Below are positions 49,947 to 60,338 of a stretch of DNA of 64,000 nt, piece after piece (within the stretch, counting starts at the first letter, position 1; each line of letters begins with the position of its first letter). A program made the translations under genes and the position numbers. The stretch comes from Oceanihabitans iliipiscarium (GTDB lineage: Bacteria > Bacteroidota > Bacteroidia > Flavobacteriales > Flavobacteriaceae). The DNA is taken from positions 682,001 through 746,000 of the forward strand of contig NZ_JBHUOV010000001.1 in NCBI RefSeq assembly GCF_042686125.1, read 5' to 3'. Below the pieces are notes generated by a model. The model was not told the DNA's origin. It worked only from the letters and a program-made list of their open reading frames with translations, and made no database searches.

Positions 49947-52319
49947 ATGAATTCATATAAATACGTTTACATTTTATTATTTTTTTTAAATTTTGGCAAT
50001 TTGTTTTCTCAAGATTTTTCTAATGATTGGGAAGGCTATTTTTCATATTTAGATATTGCCGATATTTCTCAAAGTGAAGAAAAAATATATGCTGCAGCTG
50101 ATAATGCTATTTTCACTTATGATATGAATACTAATGAAATTGAAAAAATTTCGACTATTAACGGACTTTCTGGAGAAACCATTTCTGCGATTCATTATAG
50201 TTCAAATAATGAATTATTGATTATAGGTTACCAAAATGGATTAATGGAAATTGTATTTGATGATGATGATGATGTGCTAACAATTATTGATATTTTTGAA
50301 AAACCTACCATATCTCCTGAAAACAAAATAATAAATCATTTTAATGAGTATAATGATGTCGTTTATATTTCTACCGATTATGGAATATCGGTTTATGATT
50401 TAAACAATCTAGAATTTGGAGACACTTATTTTATAGGTGATTTAGGGACTCAAATAAAAGTAAAAGGGACTACAATTTTTAATGAAGAACTTTACGCTGT
50501 AAGTTCCGATGCAGGTGTTAGAAAAGCGCTTGTCGCTAACCCAAATCTAATAGATTACCAACAATGGGAAACCATTAGTAATATAACTAATTGGAGTGGT
50601 ATCGAATCTATAGAAAACAGATTATTTGCAATTAGATCTAATAGAAGACTGTATGAAATTGTTGATGATAGCTTTTCCGTTTTTCAAATTTATGATTTTC
50701 CTCCTGTTGATATTAGAAATGTCAATGATAAACTAATTGTTACTACAGAAAAAGAAGTGTTTATTTATAATAACACCTTGCTACAAATTTTTAATGCTAC
50801 GGTTAATGAGGAATATGATCCTATTTTTACATCATGTACAGTAACACCTAGCGAAGACGTGTTTATTGGAACTACAGGAGAATTAGTTGATGGAAAACCA
50901 GGCTATGGTCTTTTAAAAACTTCATTTACAAACCCTTTAGAATATGACTCGATTCACCCAGAATCTCCATTATTAAACGAAGTGTTTTCAATAGAAGTCT
51001 ATGCGAATCAAGTTTGGGTAGTTTATGGAGGACATTCTATTTCTTATGGGTTAACAGGCGCTAATAGGAAAACTGGAATTAGCCATTTTAAAGACGAGCA
51101 ATGGATAAACACACCTTATGATACTATTGCGGCAACGATTACTAGACCTTGGAATTTGTCTGATGTATCAGTAAACCCTTTTAACCTAGATCAAACATTT
51201 GTGACATCTTTCTATTCAGGATTAATAGAAACCAATTTAGAACTTCCAGTTACAATCTATAACCAAGACAACAGTACAATTATACCTTTTGCTGGCTCAT
51301 TTCACATAACACCGTTTAGTAAATATGATGAAGATGGAGCACTTTGGGTTTTAAATTCTCGGGTTACTTTAGCATTAAATAAATTTGATGACGGCGTTTG
51401 GACAGATTATGATTTGTCTGATGTTATAGATTCTCCAGGTGCAAGTTTCGGTTTTTCTGACATTGCATTTGCTCAGGATGGCACTATGTTTATTGGGTCT
51501 TACGCGCATGGTGTTATCGGAACATCAATAAGTGGAGGAACCATTAATGATATTAGAAGCCTCTATAGTGAAGAACAAAACATGCCAAATCAGTATGTTA
51601 CTTCAATAGCAATGGATAATAGAAATCAACTTTGGATTGGAACATTTAAAGGATTAAGGGTCCTGTATAATACTTCGAATTTTTTTAGCGCACCATCTCT
51701 TAGTGCCAATGAAATTGTCATTTTAGAAGATGACGTTCCTAAAGAATTATTATCGCAACAAATAATCTCTGGTATAGCTGTAGATGGTTCTAATAATAAA
51801 TGGATTGCAACCATAGGCGCTGGACTTTTTTACTTTTCCCCAGATGGTCAACAAACTATTTTTCATTTTACTAGTGATAACTCACCTTTACCTTCAAATA
51901 ACATTATCGATATTGCCATAGAAGATTCCGACGGCACCTTATATATAGGTACAGATAAAGGGTTATTGTCATTTAACCCTGGAGGTTCTGCTCCAACCGA
52001 TAGTCTAGAGGAAGCATATGTTTTTCCAAACCCTGTAAGACCTGAATTTAATATTGATCAAGACAAAGTTAAAATTAGAGGAATTGCTAAAAATGTAAAT
52101 ATTAAAATAACAGACATTGAAGGTAACCTTGTTGCAGAAGCTGAAACACGAACAAATACCAGATATAAAGGCTATAATTTAGAAATTGATGGTGGTACTG
52201 CCTTTTGGAATGGAAAAAATTTATCTAATAACATTGTGGCCTCTGGAGTTTATCTTGTTATGTTATCTGACCTTGAAACATTAGAAACTAAAGTTTTAAA
52301 AGTAATGGTAGTGAGATAA
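49947..52319 (+). CDS. porZ: PorZ-like type IX secretion surface protein
   Basis: A 790-residue protein with signal peptide (ends at GNLFSQ, about 22). It is built of beta-propeller repeats (DFSNDWEGYFSYLDIADI, NGLSGETISAIHYSS, NQLWIGTFKGLRVLYN, LYIGTDKGLLSFNPGG) and a C-terminal sorting-type domain from about 690 (VFPNPVRPEFN, ASGVYLVMLSD, KVLKVMVVR). This fits PorZ, which delivers anionic LPS to the type IX sortase at the cell surface. Its stop overlaps the recO start by one base (TAATG), and porZ-recO adjacency is an arrangement I recall from other flavobacteria. Confidence 0.85.
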   Translation: MNSYKYVYILLFFLNFGNLFSQDFSNDWEGYFSYLDIADISQSEEKIYAAADNAIFTYDMNTNEIEKISTINGLSGETISAIHYSSNNELLIIGYQNGLMEIVFDDDDDVLTIIDIFEKPTISPENKIINHFNEYNDVVYISTDYGISVYDLNNLEFGDTYFIGDLGTQIKVKGTTIFNEELYAVSSDAGVRKALVANPNLIDYQQWETISNITNWSGIESIENRLFAIRSNRRLYEIVDDSFSVFQIYDFPPVDIRNVNDKLIVTTEKEVFIYNNTLLQIFNATVNEEYDPIFTSCTVTPSEDVFIGTTGELVDGKPGYGLLKTSFTNPLEYDSIHPESPLLNEVFSIEVYANQVWVVYGGHSISYGLTGANRKTGISHFKDEQWINTPYDTIAATITRPWNLSDVSVNPFNLDQTFVTSFYSGLIETNLELPVTIYNQDNSTIIPFAGSFHITPFSKYDEDGALWVLNSRVTLALNKFDDGVWTDYDLSDVIDSPGASFGFSDIAFAQDGTMFIGSYAHGVIGTSISGGTINDIRSLYSEEQNMPNQYVTSIAMDNRNQLWIGTFKGLRVLYNTSNFFSAPSLSANEIVILEDDVPKELLSQQIISGIAVDGSNNKWIATIGAGLFYFSPDGQQTIFHFTSDNSPLPSNNIIDIAIEDSDGTLYIGTDKGLLSFNPGGSAPTDSLEEAYVFPNPVRPEFNIDQDKVKIRGIAKNVNIKITDIEGNLVAEAETRTNTRYKGYNLEIDGGTAFWNGKNLSNNIVASGVYLVMLSDLETLETKVLKVMVVR

Positions 52320-53041
52320 TGATTTCAAAAACTAATGCTATTGTTTTATCAAGAATAAAGTATAGTGATAATGATTTAATAGTCAGATGTTATACAGAGC
52401 AATTAGGTGTAGTTAGTTTTTTATTAAAAGGAGTTTTAAAAAACAAAAAAGGGAAAGTAAAAACGGCTTACTTTCAAATGCTATCACAATTACAACTTGA
52501 AATTAACTACCAAGACAACCGCTCTTTACAATATATTAAAGACGTAAAGCCTCATCTCATTTATTCCAGTTTACACACAACGATTTATAAAAGTACGATA
52601 GCTATGTTTTTAGCAGAAGTACTATCTACTTCTCTTCAAGAGGAGGAAAAAAATGAACTACTTTACTCGTATTTAGAAACCACTTTTCAATGGCTAGATA
52701 TGCATAATGAATATTCTAATTTTCATTTACTTTTCTTATTAAAATTAACAAAACATCTTGGGTTTTATCCAGAAATTAAAGACATAGATTTGTCTTTTTT
52801 TAATTTGAAAGATGGTAAGTTTGAAAAAACATATAGTGATTTATATAGTATTTCTGGTGAAAATTTAACACTACTAAAACAATTGTTAGGCACAACATTT
52901 GATGCTTTGCCTTTAATAAAAATAAATTCACGTCAAAGACAAGCTTTTTTAAATATGTTATTGCTTTATTTTGAATTACATTTGGGAAGTTTTAAAAAAC
53001 CAAAATCACTTGAAGTTTTTAATCAAGTTTTTAACACCTAA
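52319..53041 (+). CDS. recO: DNA repair protein RecO
   Basis: A 240-residue protein of the RecFOR pathway that loads RecA onto SSB-coated gaps. An N-terminal OB fold (about 1-80: TNAIVLSRIKYSDNDLIVRCYTEQLGVVSFLLKGVL) is followed by a helical part with FLAEVLSTSLQEEEKNELLYSYLE, LLFLLKLTKHLGFYPEI and a C-terminal LLYFELHLGSFKKPKSLEVF. The CxxC zinc site found in some RecO proteins is absent. Its start shares one base with the porZ stop; the TonB receptor follows 1 nt after. Confidence 0.92.
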   Translation: MISKTNAIVLSRIKYSDNDLIVRCYTEQLGVVSFLLKGVLKNKKGKVKTAYFQMLSQLQLEINYQDNRSLQYIKDVKPHLIYSSLHTTIYKSTIAMFLAEVLSTSLQEEEKNELLYSYLETTFQWLDMHNEYSNFHLLFLLKLTKHLGFYPEIKDIDLSFFNLKDGKFEKTYSDLYSISGENLTLLKQLLGTTFDALPLIKINSRQRQAFLNMLLLYFELHLGSFKKPKSLEVFNQVFNT

Positions 53042-53042
53042 C

Positions 53043-55454
53043 ATGAAGTATATTATTGTTATTCTTAGCTGTATTTTTGCTACTTCAATCGCTTCAGCAC
53101 AAAAAATAAAAGTAATTAATCAAATTACTGGCGAAGCCATTCCTGGAGTTGCGGTATATAATGAAACTAAAACACTAAGCACAACGACGAATATAGAAGG
53201 CGAAGCAAATTTAGATAGCTTTGCACAAACCGAACGCATCTATTTTCAGCACATCACATTTAAATTAACTTCAAAGCTAAAGTCAAAAATAAAACCAGAA
53301 ACATCAATATTACTCGTTCCAAAATCTCAAGGCTTAGATGAAGTTGTACTGTCTGCTTCAAGATTTGAACAAAGTAAAAGAGATATTCCTCAAAAAATTA
53401 TAAACATTAAGGCCAAAGAAATTCAAATGGCCAACCCTCAAACTAGTGCAGATCTTTTAGAGCAAACAGGTCAGGTTTTTATCCAAAAAAGCCAATTAGG
53501 TGGTGGAAGTCCAATGATTAGAGGGTTTTCTACTAACAGATTATTAATTACTGTTGATGGCGTACGTATGAATAATGCTATTTTTAGAGGAGGGAATTTA
53601 CAAAATGTCATCTCAATAGATCCTTTTTCAATTCAAAACACAGAGGTTACTCTTGGTGCAGGATCTGTTATTTACGGGAGTGATGCCATTGGAGGTGTTA
53701 TGAGTTTTTACACTAAATCACCAAAACTGTCTTACTCAGATTCTATTCAATTTAATGCTAACGCGACGGTTAGATATGCAACTGCAAACCATGAAAAAAC
53801 AGGGCATTTAGATTTTAATATAGGCCTAAAAAAGTGGGCTTTTTTTACAAATGCTAGCTATACTTCTTTCGATGATTTAAGAATGGGAAAGCATGGACCA
53901 GATGATTATTTAAGACCAGAATATGTGGTGACAACTAATGGAGAAGACCATATTGTACAAAACAGTAATCCGCGGATTCAAAAATTTACAGGCTATAATC
54001 AAATCAATTTTATGCAAAAAGTACGCTTTGAACCTTATGATAATTTAAGTTTTGATTTAGGATTATACTACTCTACGACTTCAGATTATCCAAGATATGA
54101 TAGATTGATTAGATATCGTGGCGACCAACTGCGTTCAGCCGAGTGGTATTACGGTCCACAAAAATGGTTTATGTCTAATGTTGGATTAACAAAATTAAGC
54201 AGTAGTTCTAACTTGTATGATAAGATTAAATTTACGACAGCTTATCAAAACTTTAAAGAAAGCAGAGTAAACAGAAATTATCAATCAACTAGCCAAAGCC
54301 ATAATGAAGAACAAGTCGATGCCTATTCTGCCAATGCCGATTTTGAAAAAAAATTAAATGCTAAAACCGAATTATTTTATGGCGCAGAATATATTTTTAA
54401 TCAAGTATTTTCTAAAGCCTATTCTAAAGATATATTAACTCAGGAACGCGAAGCCATTGTAACGAGATATCCTAATAAAGCAACGTGGCAATCTGCAGCA
54501 GTATATACAAGTTTAAAATATAAACCAAATAGCAAGTTTGTATTGCAATCAGGACTACGTTATAACTATGTGTCTTATAAAGCAGATTTTAAAGCCAATA
54601 ACGTTTTCTTAAATTTACCTTTCGATAATACTAAAAACAGCTCAGGTGCTTTAACAGGAACAGCTGGAATAAGTTGGTCGCCTAACAATACAATACAATG
54701 GAAACTAAATGGCTCTACAGCTTTTAGAGCTCCAAATATTGATGACATCGGAAAGGTTTTTGATAGCGAACCTGGCGCTGTTGTAGTGCCTAACGAAAAC
54801 CTTAAACCTGAATATGCTTATGGTGGCGAACTAGGTTTAAAACTTAATTTTTCTGATGTTATAATTTTAGATCTAGGTACTTATTACACATATTTAGATA
54901 ACGCCTTAGTAAGAAGAAATTATACGATTAATGGTGAAAGTGAAATTATGTACGATGGAGAGCTAAGCCAAGTGCAAGCAATTCAAAATGCATCTAAAGC
55001 ATGGATTTATGGTTTTGAAGCTGGTGTAAAAATTAATTTTTCTGAAAAACTCAAACTTACATCTCAGTATAATATTATAGGAGGAACAGAAGACGATAAT
55101 GGAGTTGAAGTACCAGTAAGACATATAGCGCCAAACTTTGGAAACACACACCTTATATGGTCATCTCACAATTTAACTCTAGATGCTTTTGCAGTCTATA
55201 ATAACGAATTATCCTTTTTAGATTTAGCACCTTCAGAAGCTGAAAAAGATTATATATATGCTTTAGATGGTAACGGAAATCCTTATTCGCCATCATGGTA
55301 CACTTTAAATATTAGAGCCCAATTACAGCTCCTAAAAAAAACGGTTTTATCTCTTAATATAGAGAATATTACAGACCAGCGCTATAAAACATATTCTTCA
55401 GGTATAGCATCACCAGGACGCAATTTTATAGTGTCTTTAAGCCATAGTTTGTAA
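53043..55454 (+). CDS. TonB-dependent receptor with carboxypeptidase-like N-terminal domain
   Basis: An 803-residue outer-membrane receptor. The ATG at 53043, 1 nt after recO, gives signal peptide MKYIIVILSCIFATSIASAQ; the frame's extension into recO is rejected. Residues 21-105 form a CarbopepD_reg-like domain (TGEAIPGVAVYNETKTLSTTTN). The plug contains LDEVVLSASRFEQSK, GSPMIRGFSTNRLLITVDGVRMNNAIFRGGNLQNV and VTLGAGSVIYGSDAIGGVM, which resembles heme/hemoglobin receptors. The barrel ends FIVSLSHSL. Substrate is tentative. Last gene of porZ-recO-receptor; a structured repeat starts 5 nt after the stop. Confidence 0.9.
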   Translation: MKYIIVILSCIFATSIASAQKIKVINQITGEAIPGVAVYNETKTLSTTTNIEGEANLDSFAQTERIYFQHITFKLTSKLKSKIKPETSILLVPKSQGLDEVVLSASRFEQSKRDIPQKIINIKAKEIQMANPQTSADLLEQTGQVFIQKSQLGGGSPMIRGFSTNRLLITVDGVRMNNAIFRGGNLQNVISIDPFSIQNTEVTLGAGSVIYGSDAIGGVMSFYTKSPKLSYSDSIQFNANATVRYATANHEKTGHLDFNIGLKKWAFFTNASYTSFDDLRMGKHGPDDYLRPEYVVTTNGEDHIVQNSNPRIQKFTGYNQINFMQKVRFEPYDNLSFDLGLYYSTTSDYPRYDRLIRYRGDQLRSAEWYYGPQKWFMSNVGLTKLSSSSNLYDKIKFTTAYQNFKESRVNRNYQSTSQSHNEEQVDAYSANADFEKKLNAKTELFYGAEYIFNQVFSKAYSKDILTQEREAIVTRYPNKATWQSAAVYTSLKYKPNSKFVLQSGLRYNYVSYKADFKANNVFLNLPFDNTKNSSGALTGTAGISWSPNNTIQWKLNGSTAFRAPNIDDIGKVFDSEPGAVVVPNENLKPEYAYGGELGLKLNFSDVIILDLGTYYTYLDNALVRRNYTINGESEIMYDGELSQVQAIQNASKAWIYGFEAGVKINFSEKLKLTSQYNIIGGTEDDNGVEVPVRHIAPNFGNTHLIWSSHNLTLDAFAVYNNELSFLDLAPSEAEKDYIYALDGNGNPYSPSWYTLNIRAQLQLLKKTVLSLNIENITDQRYKTYSSGIASPGRNFIVSLSHSL

Positions 55455-55459
55455 AAGTA

Positions 55460-55561
55460 GGGCGTTCCCAAGACCAGTCTTGGTCAGGCTATTCGTTATA
55501 TCTTTTATGTAAACTTCGTGCCTCAGCTTCCATAAAAGGATGCCACTGCTATCCTTAACGC
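55460..55561 (+). repeat. Structured dispersed repeat, copy 2
   Basis: Same architecture as 32580-32687. It begins GGGCGTTCCC and ends TTAACGCAA, with GCGTT pairing AACGC. The first hairpin is CCAAGAC-CA-GTCTTGG (55468-55483), quite different in sequence from copy 1 but still perfectly paired. The second hairpin has arms ATCTTTTATG and CATAAAAGGAT. Shared blocks: GGGCGTT, GGTC, GGCT-TTC, ATCTTTT, AAAAGGAT, CTTAACGCAA. It is followed directly by the bidirectional terminator. Confidence 0.75.
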
Positions 55562-55565
55562 AAAT

Positions 55566-55595
55566 AAAAAGCCTTCTTTTTAAGAAGGCTTTTTA
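55566..55595. terminator. Bidirectional rho-independent terminator
   Basis: AAAAAGCCTTCTT pairs with AAGAAGGCTTTTT across a 3-nt loop, with flanking A and T runs. It separates the plus-strand TonB receptor from the minus-strand T9SS protein. Confidence 0.92.
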
Positions 55596-55616
55596 TTATA
55601 AGGTAAATTCATATAT

Positions 55617-58600
55617 TTAGTTTCGCTTAACGGCTTTCTTGGTCACCACCACATCATTCGATAAGGTGACTTGAGCAATATAAGTCGCCTGACTTAAATG
55701 TGATAAATTATAAACTTCAGTGTTGCTATGACCTTCTAGGTCATAGAGTAATCGACCAAGTGTATCGTACAATTTCACATTTTTAATCTCTAAGTTATTT
55801 GATACAGAAAACTTTACACGACCATCTTGTAATTCTATAATCGTTAAAGCGTTATTAAGTTCATATTCATCAACAGATAACGATTGAGTCGTAAATACAA
55901 GCTCAAAACGATCATTTATAACACCAGCTTCAGCAGAAAAACTATATGGCGAAGCGGTTAAGTTATGTGTAAAACCTAAGGCATTATCTTTTAAGTAAAT
56001 GTCTTGGTTTTCAGTTTCAAATAAACCATCAATTGCTCCAATAGCAATATGGTAGCTCCCACTCTCAACTAATTGTACACCTAAAGGAATAATATCAGTT
56101 TGTAAAAATGGTAAAGCCCTTCCTTGAATAGTAAACCCTAAGCCATCTATTGTAGAATAAAATCCTTGACTATTTTGAACATCAGCGATAGCATCATAGA
56201 GTCTATCTCTACCCATAGTTGCGTTTTCAGCATATCCAACTAAAATTCTATTTGTCCCTTGACTTTCAGAAATTAAATCTAACCATATTCTGTGTCGTTC
56301 TCCAATAAAGCCAGTTCGCTCAGTTGTAGATTTTTTTGAAGCTATTTTATAAAATTGTGAATTATCGTAGTTAGGGCCAATACCTCTCATACTATTGTTA
56401 AATTCTACAGTATAAGAATTGGCAGCATAATTACCTGCAGTTTCAGCAACATTAACCATAAAACTTTGACCTGCGCCTATAGACACATCTCCTATGCCAC
56501 TAGACATTCCCATACCATTATATGCTATGTAGTCTGCGGCAGTATAATTTGAATAGAAATCATCATAAAAAGGATCTCCGATGCCTGTATTAGGTAAAGT
56601 ACCATGTGTCCATAAATTCACGAAACCATCTAAGTTAGAATTTGTAGGGTCATTTAAAAAAGTATAGGCGTCAATGGCTGAAGGATATGGATTTCCTAAT
56701 AAATTCCAGTTATCGTCAATACCTAAGAGACTTCCTCGAGAAACCGTTCGGGTAACAACACCATTAAATGGTACGCCACCATTAAAAGTTGCTGTATGGT
56801 TGTTATGTATGGTTGTACTCATTCCATTAGGCCCTCTTAAAATATAACCAACTCCAGCCAACATAGTTTCACCATTTGCAGGAACCCAATTTCCTTGACC
56901 ACCAGCTGGATTAGCAATCGTTGGATTCCACCTAAAAATTAAATTTGTTGGAGTACTAGGCGAAATATTATTAACCGTATAATTTGAAATAGGAGATGAC
57001 CAATACACATAATCTTGTCTTCTAATAGATGCAATACGCTCCATGCTAATATTTCCAATATTAGTACCAGAATCATCACCTTGTACTAATGAACCATTAT
57101 TGTTAATATTGAAATCCCCATAATTAGTAACATCAAAATTTACATAAACATAACCTCCGTCTGCGACGGTAAGAGTTCTACCACCATTTATTGTAAGGTT
57201 TCCATTTAAGTATAAGTCATTTGATATATTCGTATCAAAATCATTATTTAAAATAACATTATAAAATTCTTCAGGTATTGCAGGTATTGGTATTCCACCA
57301 GTAATTATTTGGTCAGTAGTTCCTGTAAATTCAACAGTACCATTTCCCTCATCAAATCCTGAAGCACCAACATTATTTGTCCAGTTTCCATAAAGGAAAA
57401 TTTTATCATCAGCATTAGCTGTGTTCATATCAAGAAACCCTTCGTTAACACCAACAGGGTCATCAATTAGTAAATCACCATGAACTTCTAATATATTGCT
57501 GGTTGCACTATTTACTATCTCAACTTTCTCACCTTCAATAGTTAAATTATGTGCTCTAGCTACACTACCGTAATTACTCGCAAAAGGATTTGTAGCGTCA
57601 ATTATAGCACCGTGGTCAAAGCTATTATCAGATACGATAACATCAACAGTTTCGTCCGGAACTTCTAAAGTATCCCAGTTACTACAGTTAAACCAGTTTT
57701 CATCAGCATTACCTGTCCATTTCCCATCAATATAAGTGTTTGTTGCTATGGTTAAAGCTGGGCAAGTTACATTTCCTTTATAGTCATAGCCTCCTGCAAC
57801 ATAAGCAGCACTACTTGTATAAGTATCCCAATTAGCTGTAGTATTTATTAAAGATATCCAATCTAATCTGGCATTGGTTATTGATGAAAAATCAACAACA
57901 TCGGGATCATTAAATTTCACATAACCAGGACCAGTTGGAGCCACCGTATTAAAACACTCTAAGCCAGGGTAAATCGTTGATCTTGTTGTGCTACCAGTAG
58001 GACCTCCAGGAGCTGCATCCCAGCCACTTTCTGTCCAACCATAAAGTACATTTCCTCCAGTATAAGTACTATGTTGTGCTGTGTCATTAGACCAAATACC
58101 ACCTTGCATAATCCAAACATCATCATTAGCATTTAAATTAAAACCACCAACACTAGCACCGCTTACAGCATCTTTAGTCCAATTAGTATCAATCCCGCCG
58201 CAAGTGTAAACATCAAAATGGCTACCATTAGTAACATTTGCAGTCGTGGATTCAATAACGATTATTGTTCCAGCATCTAAGTCAGGACCATTTCGTGTTA
58301 TGGATATCACACCTTCTGTACCTCCCCATTCACCAGCATACCTTCTTTCGTAACCATTATCTGTAAGATAAATACGTGTACCTGCCGTAATGTCTCTAAA
58401 AATAACAAAGGCTATTTGATCTCGACCACTACCTAAATTAGTATTAACAGCAAGAATAGCGAGATCTCCTGGGTCTAAAACAGTTACAGGTGTTATATCA
58501 AAAGGAGTACTGATTTGAGAGGTAATTCCAAATCCTGCGGATGCAGTAAGTGTAAAGCCAGTACCAATAGCAGTATGAACAATAATGTTGGTAAACGTTG

Positions 58601-60218
58601 CAACACCAGCTACTGCATTAACAGTAGGCGTACCAGTCATTGTTCCTGTACTTGTTAAAGTAACAGGACCTGTAAAATTTGTATTTGGATTACCACAAAT
58701 ATCAGCTACAGTTACAATAACATCAGTCATAGTTGAGTTTAAACCAGTATTAGATGGTTGAACAGTAAACACTAACTCAGTTGCAAGAACGTCAATTACA
58801 TTCTGTCCATTTGTTGAAAATTGAGTAGCAAACGAACTTTTGCCTGAGCCAGCACCTGAAAAGTTAACATTGGCATTAGTGATACCGAAAACAAAGTCCT
58901 CACCATCAAAGGCGTCAGGACCAAGAGGGCATTTAAGTGATAATCTTAAAGAAAATGTCCTTTGTGTATCATCACCTACAGTTACATCAGCTCCACTCAA
59001 TCCAGAAAATTGTATTTGGGATGCCGAAACCACACCAGTTGCTATCCAAGTTGAACCATTAAATAGATCAACACTTTCTATAGCATCAGACCAAGTGGTA
59101 ACTTGATTACCTGTATACTGGGTAATTGTTAAATCTGTTAATATGGTTGGTAAAATATCTGCATCATTAAGGCCAGCTCCTCCGTCACGGACTCTAAATT
59201 GCCAGACTTGTACACCTTCGGTAGAAGTCAATGGACTTGTGTCATTTGAAAGGCTACTAATAAGGGCTGATTCTGAACCAGGAACACTAACTATATCAGA
59301 AGCTCCACTTCCGCCAGCGGTAACATTTCCTGTGACAGCCACATTTTGAGTCGTAGCACCTCCACCAGCATTAGTTATATTAGAAGGACCATATGTTCCA
59401 ATGGGTAGACCAGCATTTAATCGCACAAAGACATCTGAAGCAGCAAGACTACCTCCTGTATAGGCGTAAGTTAGAGAATTAGTATAAGTTCCCCCTAGAG
59501 TTTTAGAAATTGAGAAGTTTGCTGGCGCAGTGACTGTAATGTTTCCGGCTGCTGGGGTAAGATCGGTAGCGCTTAAAGAATAAGATTGAGCTGCTGAAGG
59601 TCCTCCAGGAAATACATAATCTAATCCAGTTATAGATGTAGGGCTAGCAGTTATTGTAGGTGTGGGTGAACTTGATATTCCTTCTATTTCAAAATCATCC
59701 CAACCCGCATAATCACTACCTCCATCTTGAAATCCTATCATCCTTAAGGATACACTTGTTGTACCAATAGGTGCATTAATTGTCACCGTAGTCCAAGCCC
59801 CTGTATTTTTAAGTAAGTCTACAGGAGCTCCAAAAGCTCCGCCATTATAAGCAATTTGATACCTTAAATAATCTGGGCCATCAAAACCAATAGTATAATA
59901 TCTAAAAGATGTCGTTACATTTGTATATCCACTAACATTTACATTATTAAGTGTAAGTGTATGATCAAAACTACCACCGCCATTAGGATTGTTTAAATCT
60001 CTTATGGCCCAAAAATCACCACTAGTACCTGTAGGCGCATTATTAGTAGATCTAATTGCCCAATAGTCACTGCTAATATTATAAGTCGCAGGGCTAATTG
60101 CATAGCCCCAAGTAGGAGTAGCCCCATCAAAATCTTGAACAGCTATAGTGGTTTGTGCAAACCCAAAAGCAATAGCGCTTAAAAAAGCTATTAATAAGAG
60201 GGAGAATTTCTTAATCAT
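55617..60218 (-). CDS. Large T9SS-sorted surface protein with Ig-like and lamin-tail-like regions
   Basis: A 1533-residue secreted protein. The start is the ATG at 60218, giving signal peptide MIKKFSLLLIAFLSAIAFGFAQ; the frame open to 60254 begins with a TTG inside the -7 box. An N-terminal jelly-roll-like domain (AVQDFDGATPTWGY...YAGWDDFEIEGI) is followed by Ig-like repeats (SVPGSESALISSLSND, LVFTVQPSNTGLNSTMTDV) and a region starting PGDLAILAVNTNLGSGRDQIAFVIF that recalls lamin-tail-like repeats. A long beta-rich part with GNWTNNVGASGFDEGNGTVEF follows. The C-terminal 75 residues form a type A sorting domain (LEIKNVKLYDTLGRLLYDLEG, YIAQVTLSNDVVVTKKAVKRN). Role likely adhesin or surface layer; no enzyme motif seen. 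Confidence 0.9.
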   Translation of the reverse strand: MIKKFSLLLIAFLSAIAFGFAQTTIAVQDFDGATPTWGYAISPATYNISSDYWAIRSTNNAPTGTSGDFWAIRDLNNPNGGGSFDHTLTLNNVNVSGYTNVTTSFRYYTIGFDGPDYLRYQIAYNGGAFGAPVDLLKNTGAWTTVTINAPIGTTSVSLRMIGFQDGGSDYAGWDDFEIEGISSSPTPTITASPTSITGLDYVFPGGPSAAQSYSLSATDLTPAAGNITVTAPANFSISKTLGGTYTNSLTYAYTGGSLAASDVFVRLNAGLPIGTYGPSNITNAGGGATTQNVAVTGNVTAGGSGASDIVSVPGSESALISSLSNDTSPLTSTEGVQVWQFRVRDGGAGLNDADILPTILTDLTITQYTGNQVTTWSDAIESVDLFNGSTWIATGVVSASQIQFSGLSGADVTVGDDTQRTFSLRLSLKCPLGPDAFDGEDFVFGITNANVNFSGAGSGKSSFATQFSTNGQNVIDVLATELVFTVQPSNTGLNSTMTDVIVTVADICGNPNTNFTGPVTLTSTGTMTGTPTVNAVAGVATFTNIIVHTAIGTGFTLTASAGFGITSQISTPFDITPVTVLDPGDLAILAVNTNLGSGRDQIAFVIFRDITAGTRIYLTDNGYERRYAGEWGGTEGVISITRNGPDLDAGTIIVIESTTANVTNGSHFDVYTCGGIDTNWTKDAVSGASVGGFNLNANDDVWIMQGGIWSNDTAQHSTYTGGNVLYGWTESGWDAAPGGPTGSTTRSTIYPGLECFNTVAPTGPGYVKFNDPDVVDFSSITNARLDWISLINTTANWDTYTSSAAYVAGGYDYKGNVTCPALTIATNTYIDGKWTGNADENWFNCSNWDTLEVPDETVDVIVSDNSFDHGAIIDATNPFASNYGSVARAHNLTIEGEKVEIVNSATSNILEVHGDLLIDDPVGVNEGFLDMNTANADDKIFLYGNWTNNVGASGFDEGNGTVEFTGTTDQIITGGIPIPAIPEEFYNVILNNDFDTNISNDLYLNGNLTINGGRTLTVADGGYVYVNFDVTNYGDFNINNNGSLVQGDDSGTNIGNISMERIASIRRQDYVYWSSPISNYTVNNISPSTPTNLIFRWNPTIANPAGGQGNWVPANGETMLAGVGYILRGPNGMSTTIHNNHTATFNGGVPFNGVVTRTVSRGSLLGIDDNWNLLGNPYPSAIDAYTFLNDPTNSNLDGFVNLWTHGTLPNTGIGDPFYDDFYSNYTAADYIAYNGMGMSSGIGDVSIGAGQSFMVNVAETAGNYAANSYTVEFNNSMRGIGPNYDNSQFYKIASKKSTTERTGFIGERHRIWLDLISESQGTNRILVGYAENATMGRDRLYDAIADVQNSQGFYSTIDGLGFTIQGRALPFLQTDIIPLGVQLVESGSYHIAIGAIDGLFETENQDIYLKDNALGFTHNLTASPYSFSAEAGVINDRFELVFTTQSLSVDEYELNNALTIIELQDGRVKFSVSNNLEIKNVKLYDTLGRLLYDLEGHSNTEVYNLSHLSQATYIAQVTLSNDVVVTKKAVKRN

Positions 60219-60251
60219 AGTAAAAACATTATTTTTGCTATTTAGAGCATA

Positions 60252-60259
60252 CAAATATA
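60252..60259 (-). promoter_or_regulatory. -7 promoter box TATATTTG of the T9SS surface protein gene
   Basis: Minus-strand TATATTTG, 33 nt before the ATG at 60218. Confidence 0.6.
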
Positions 60260-60338
60260 AATTAAACCCTTTATAAATCAGTATTTTAAAGTTATTGTTT
60301 TATTAACAAAATGTTACTTTTTCCATATTAAAAACTCA

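Noticed and set aside
50262..50277. GAT repeat run in porZ
   Set aside because: Simple codon run encoding Asp residues within a continuous reading frame; not a regulatory or unstable array of note.
52971..53042. N-terminal extension of the TonB receptor overlapping recO
   Set aside because: The ATG at 53043 directly follows recO and gives a standard signal peptide; the extension would destroy it.
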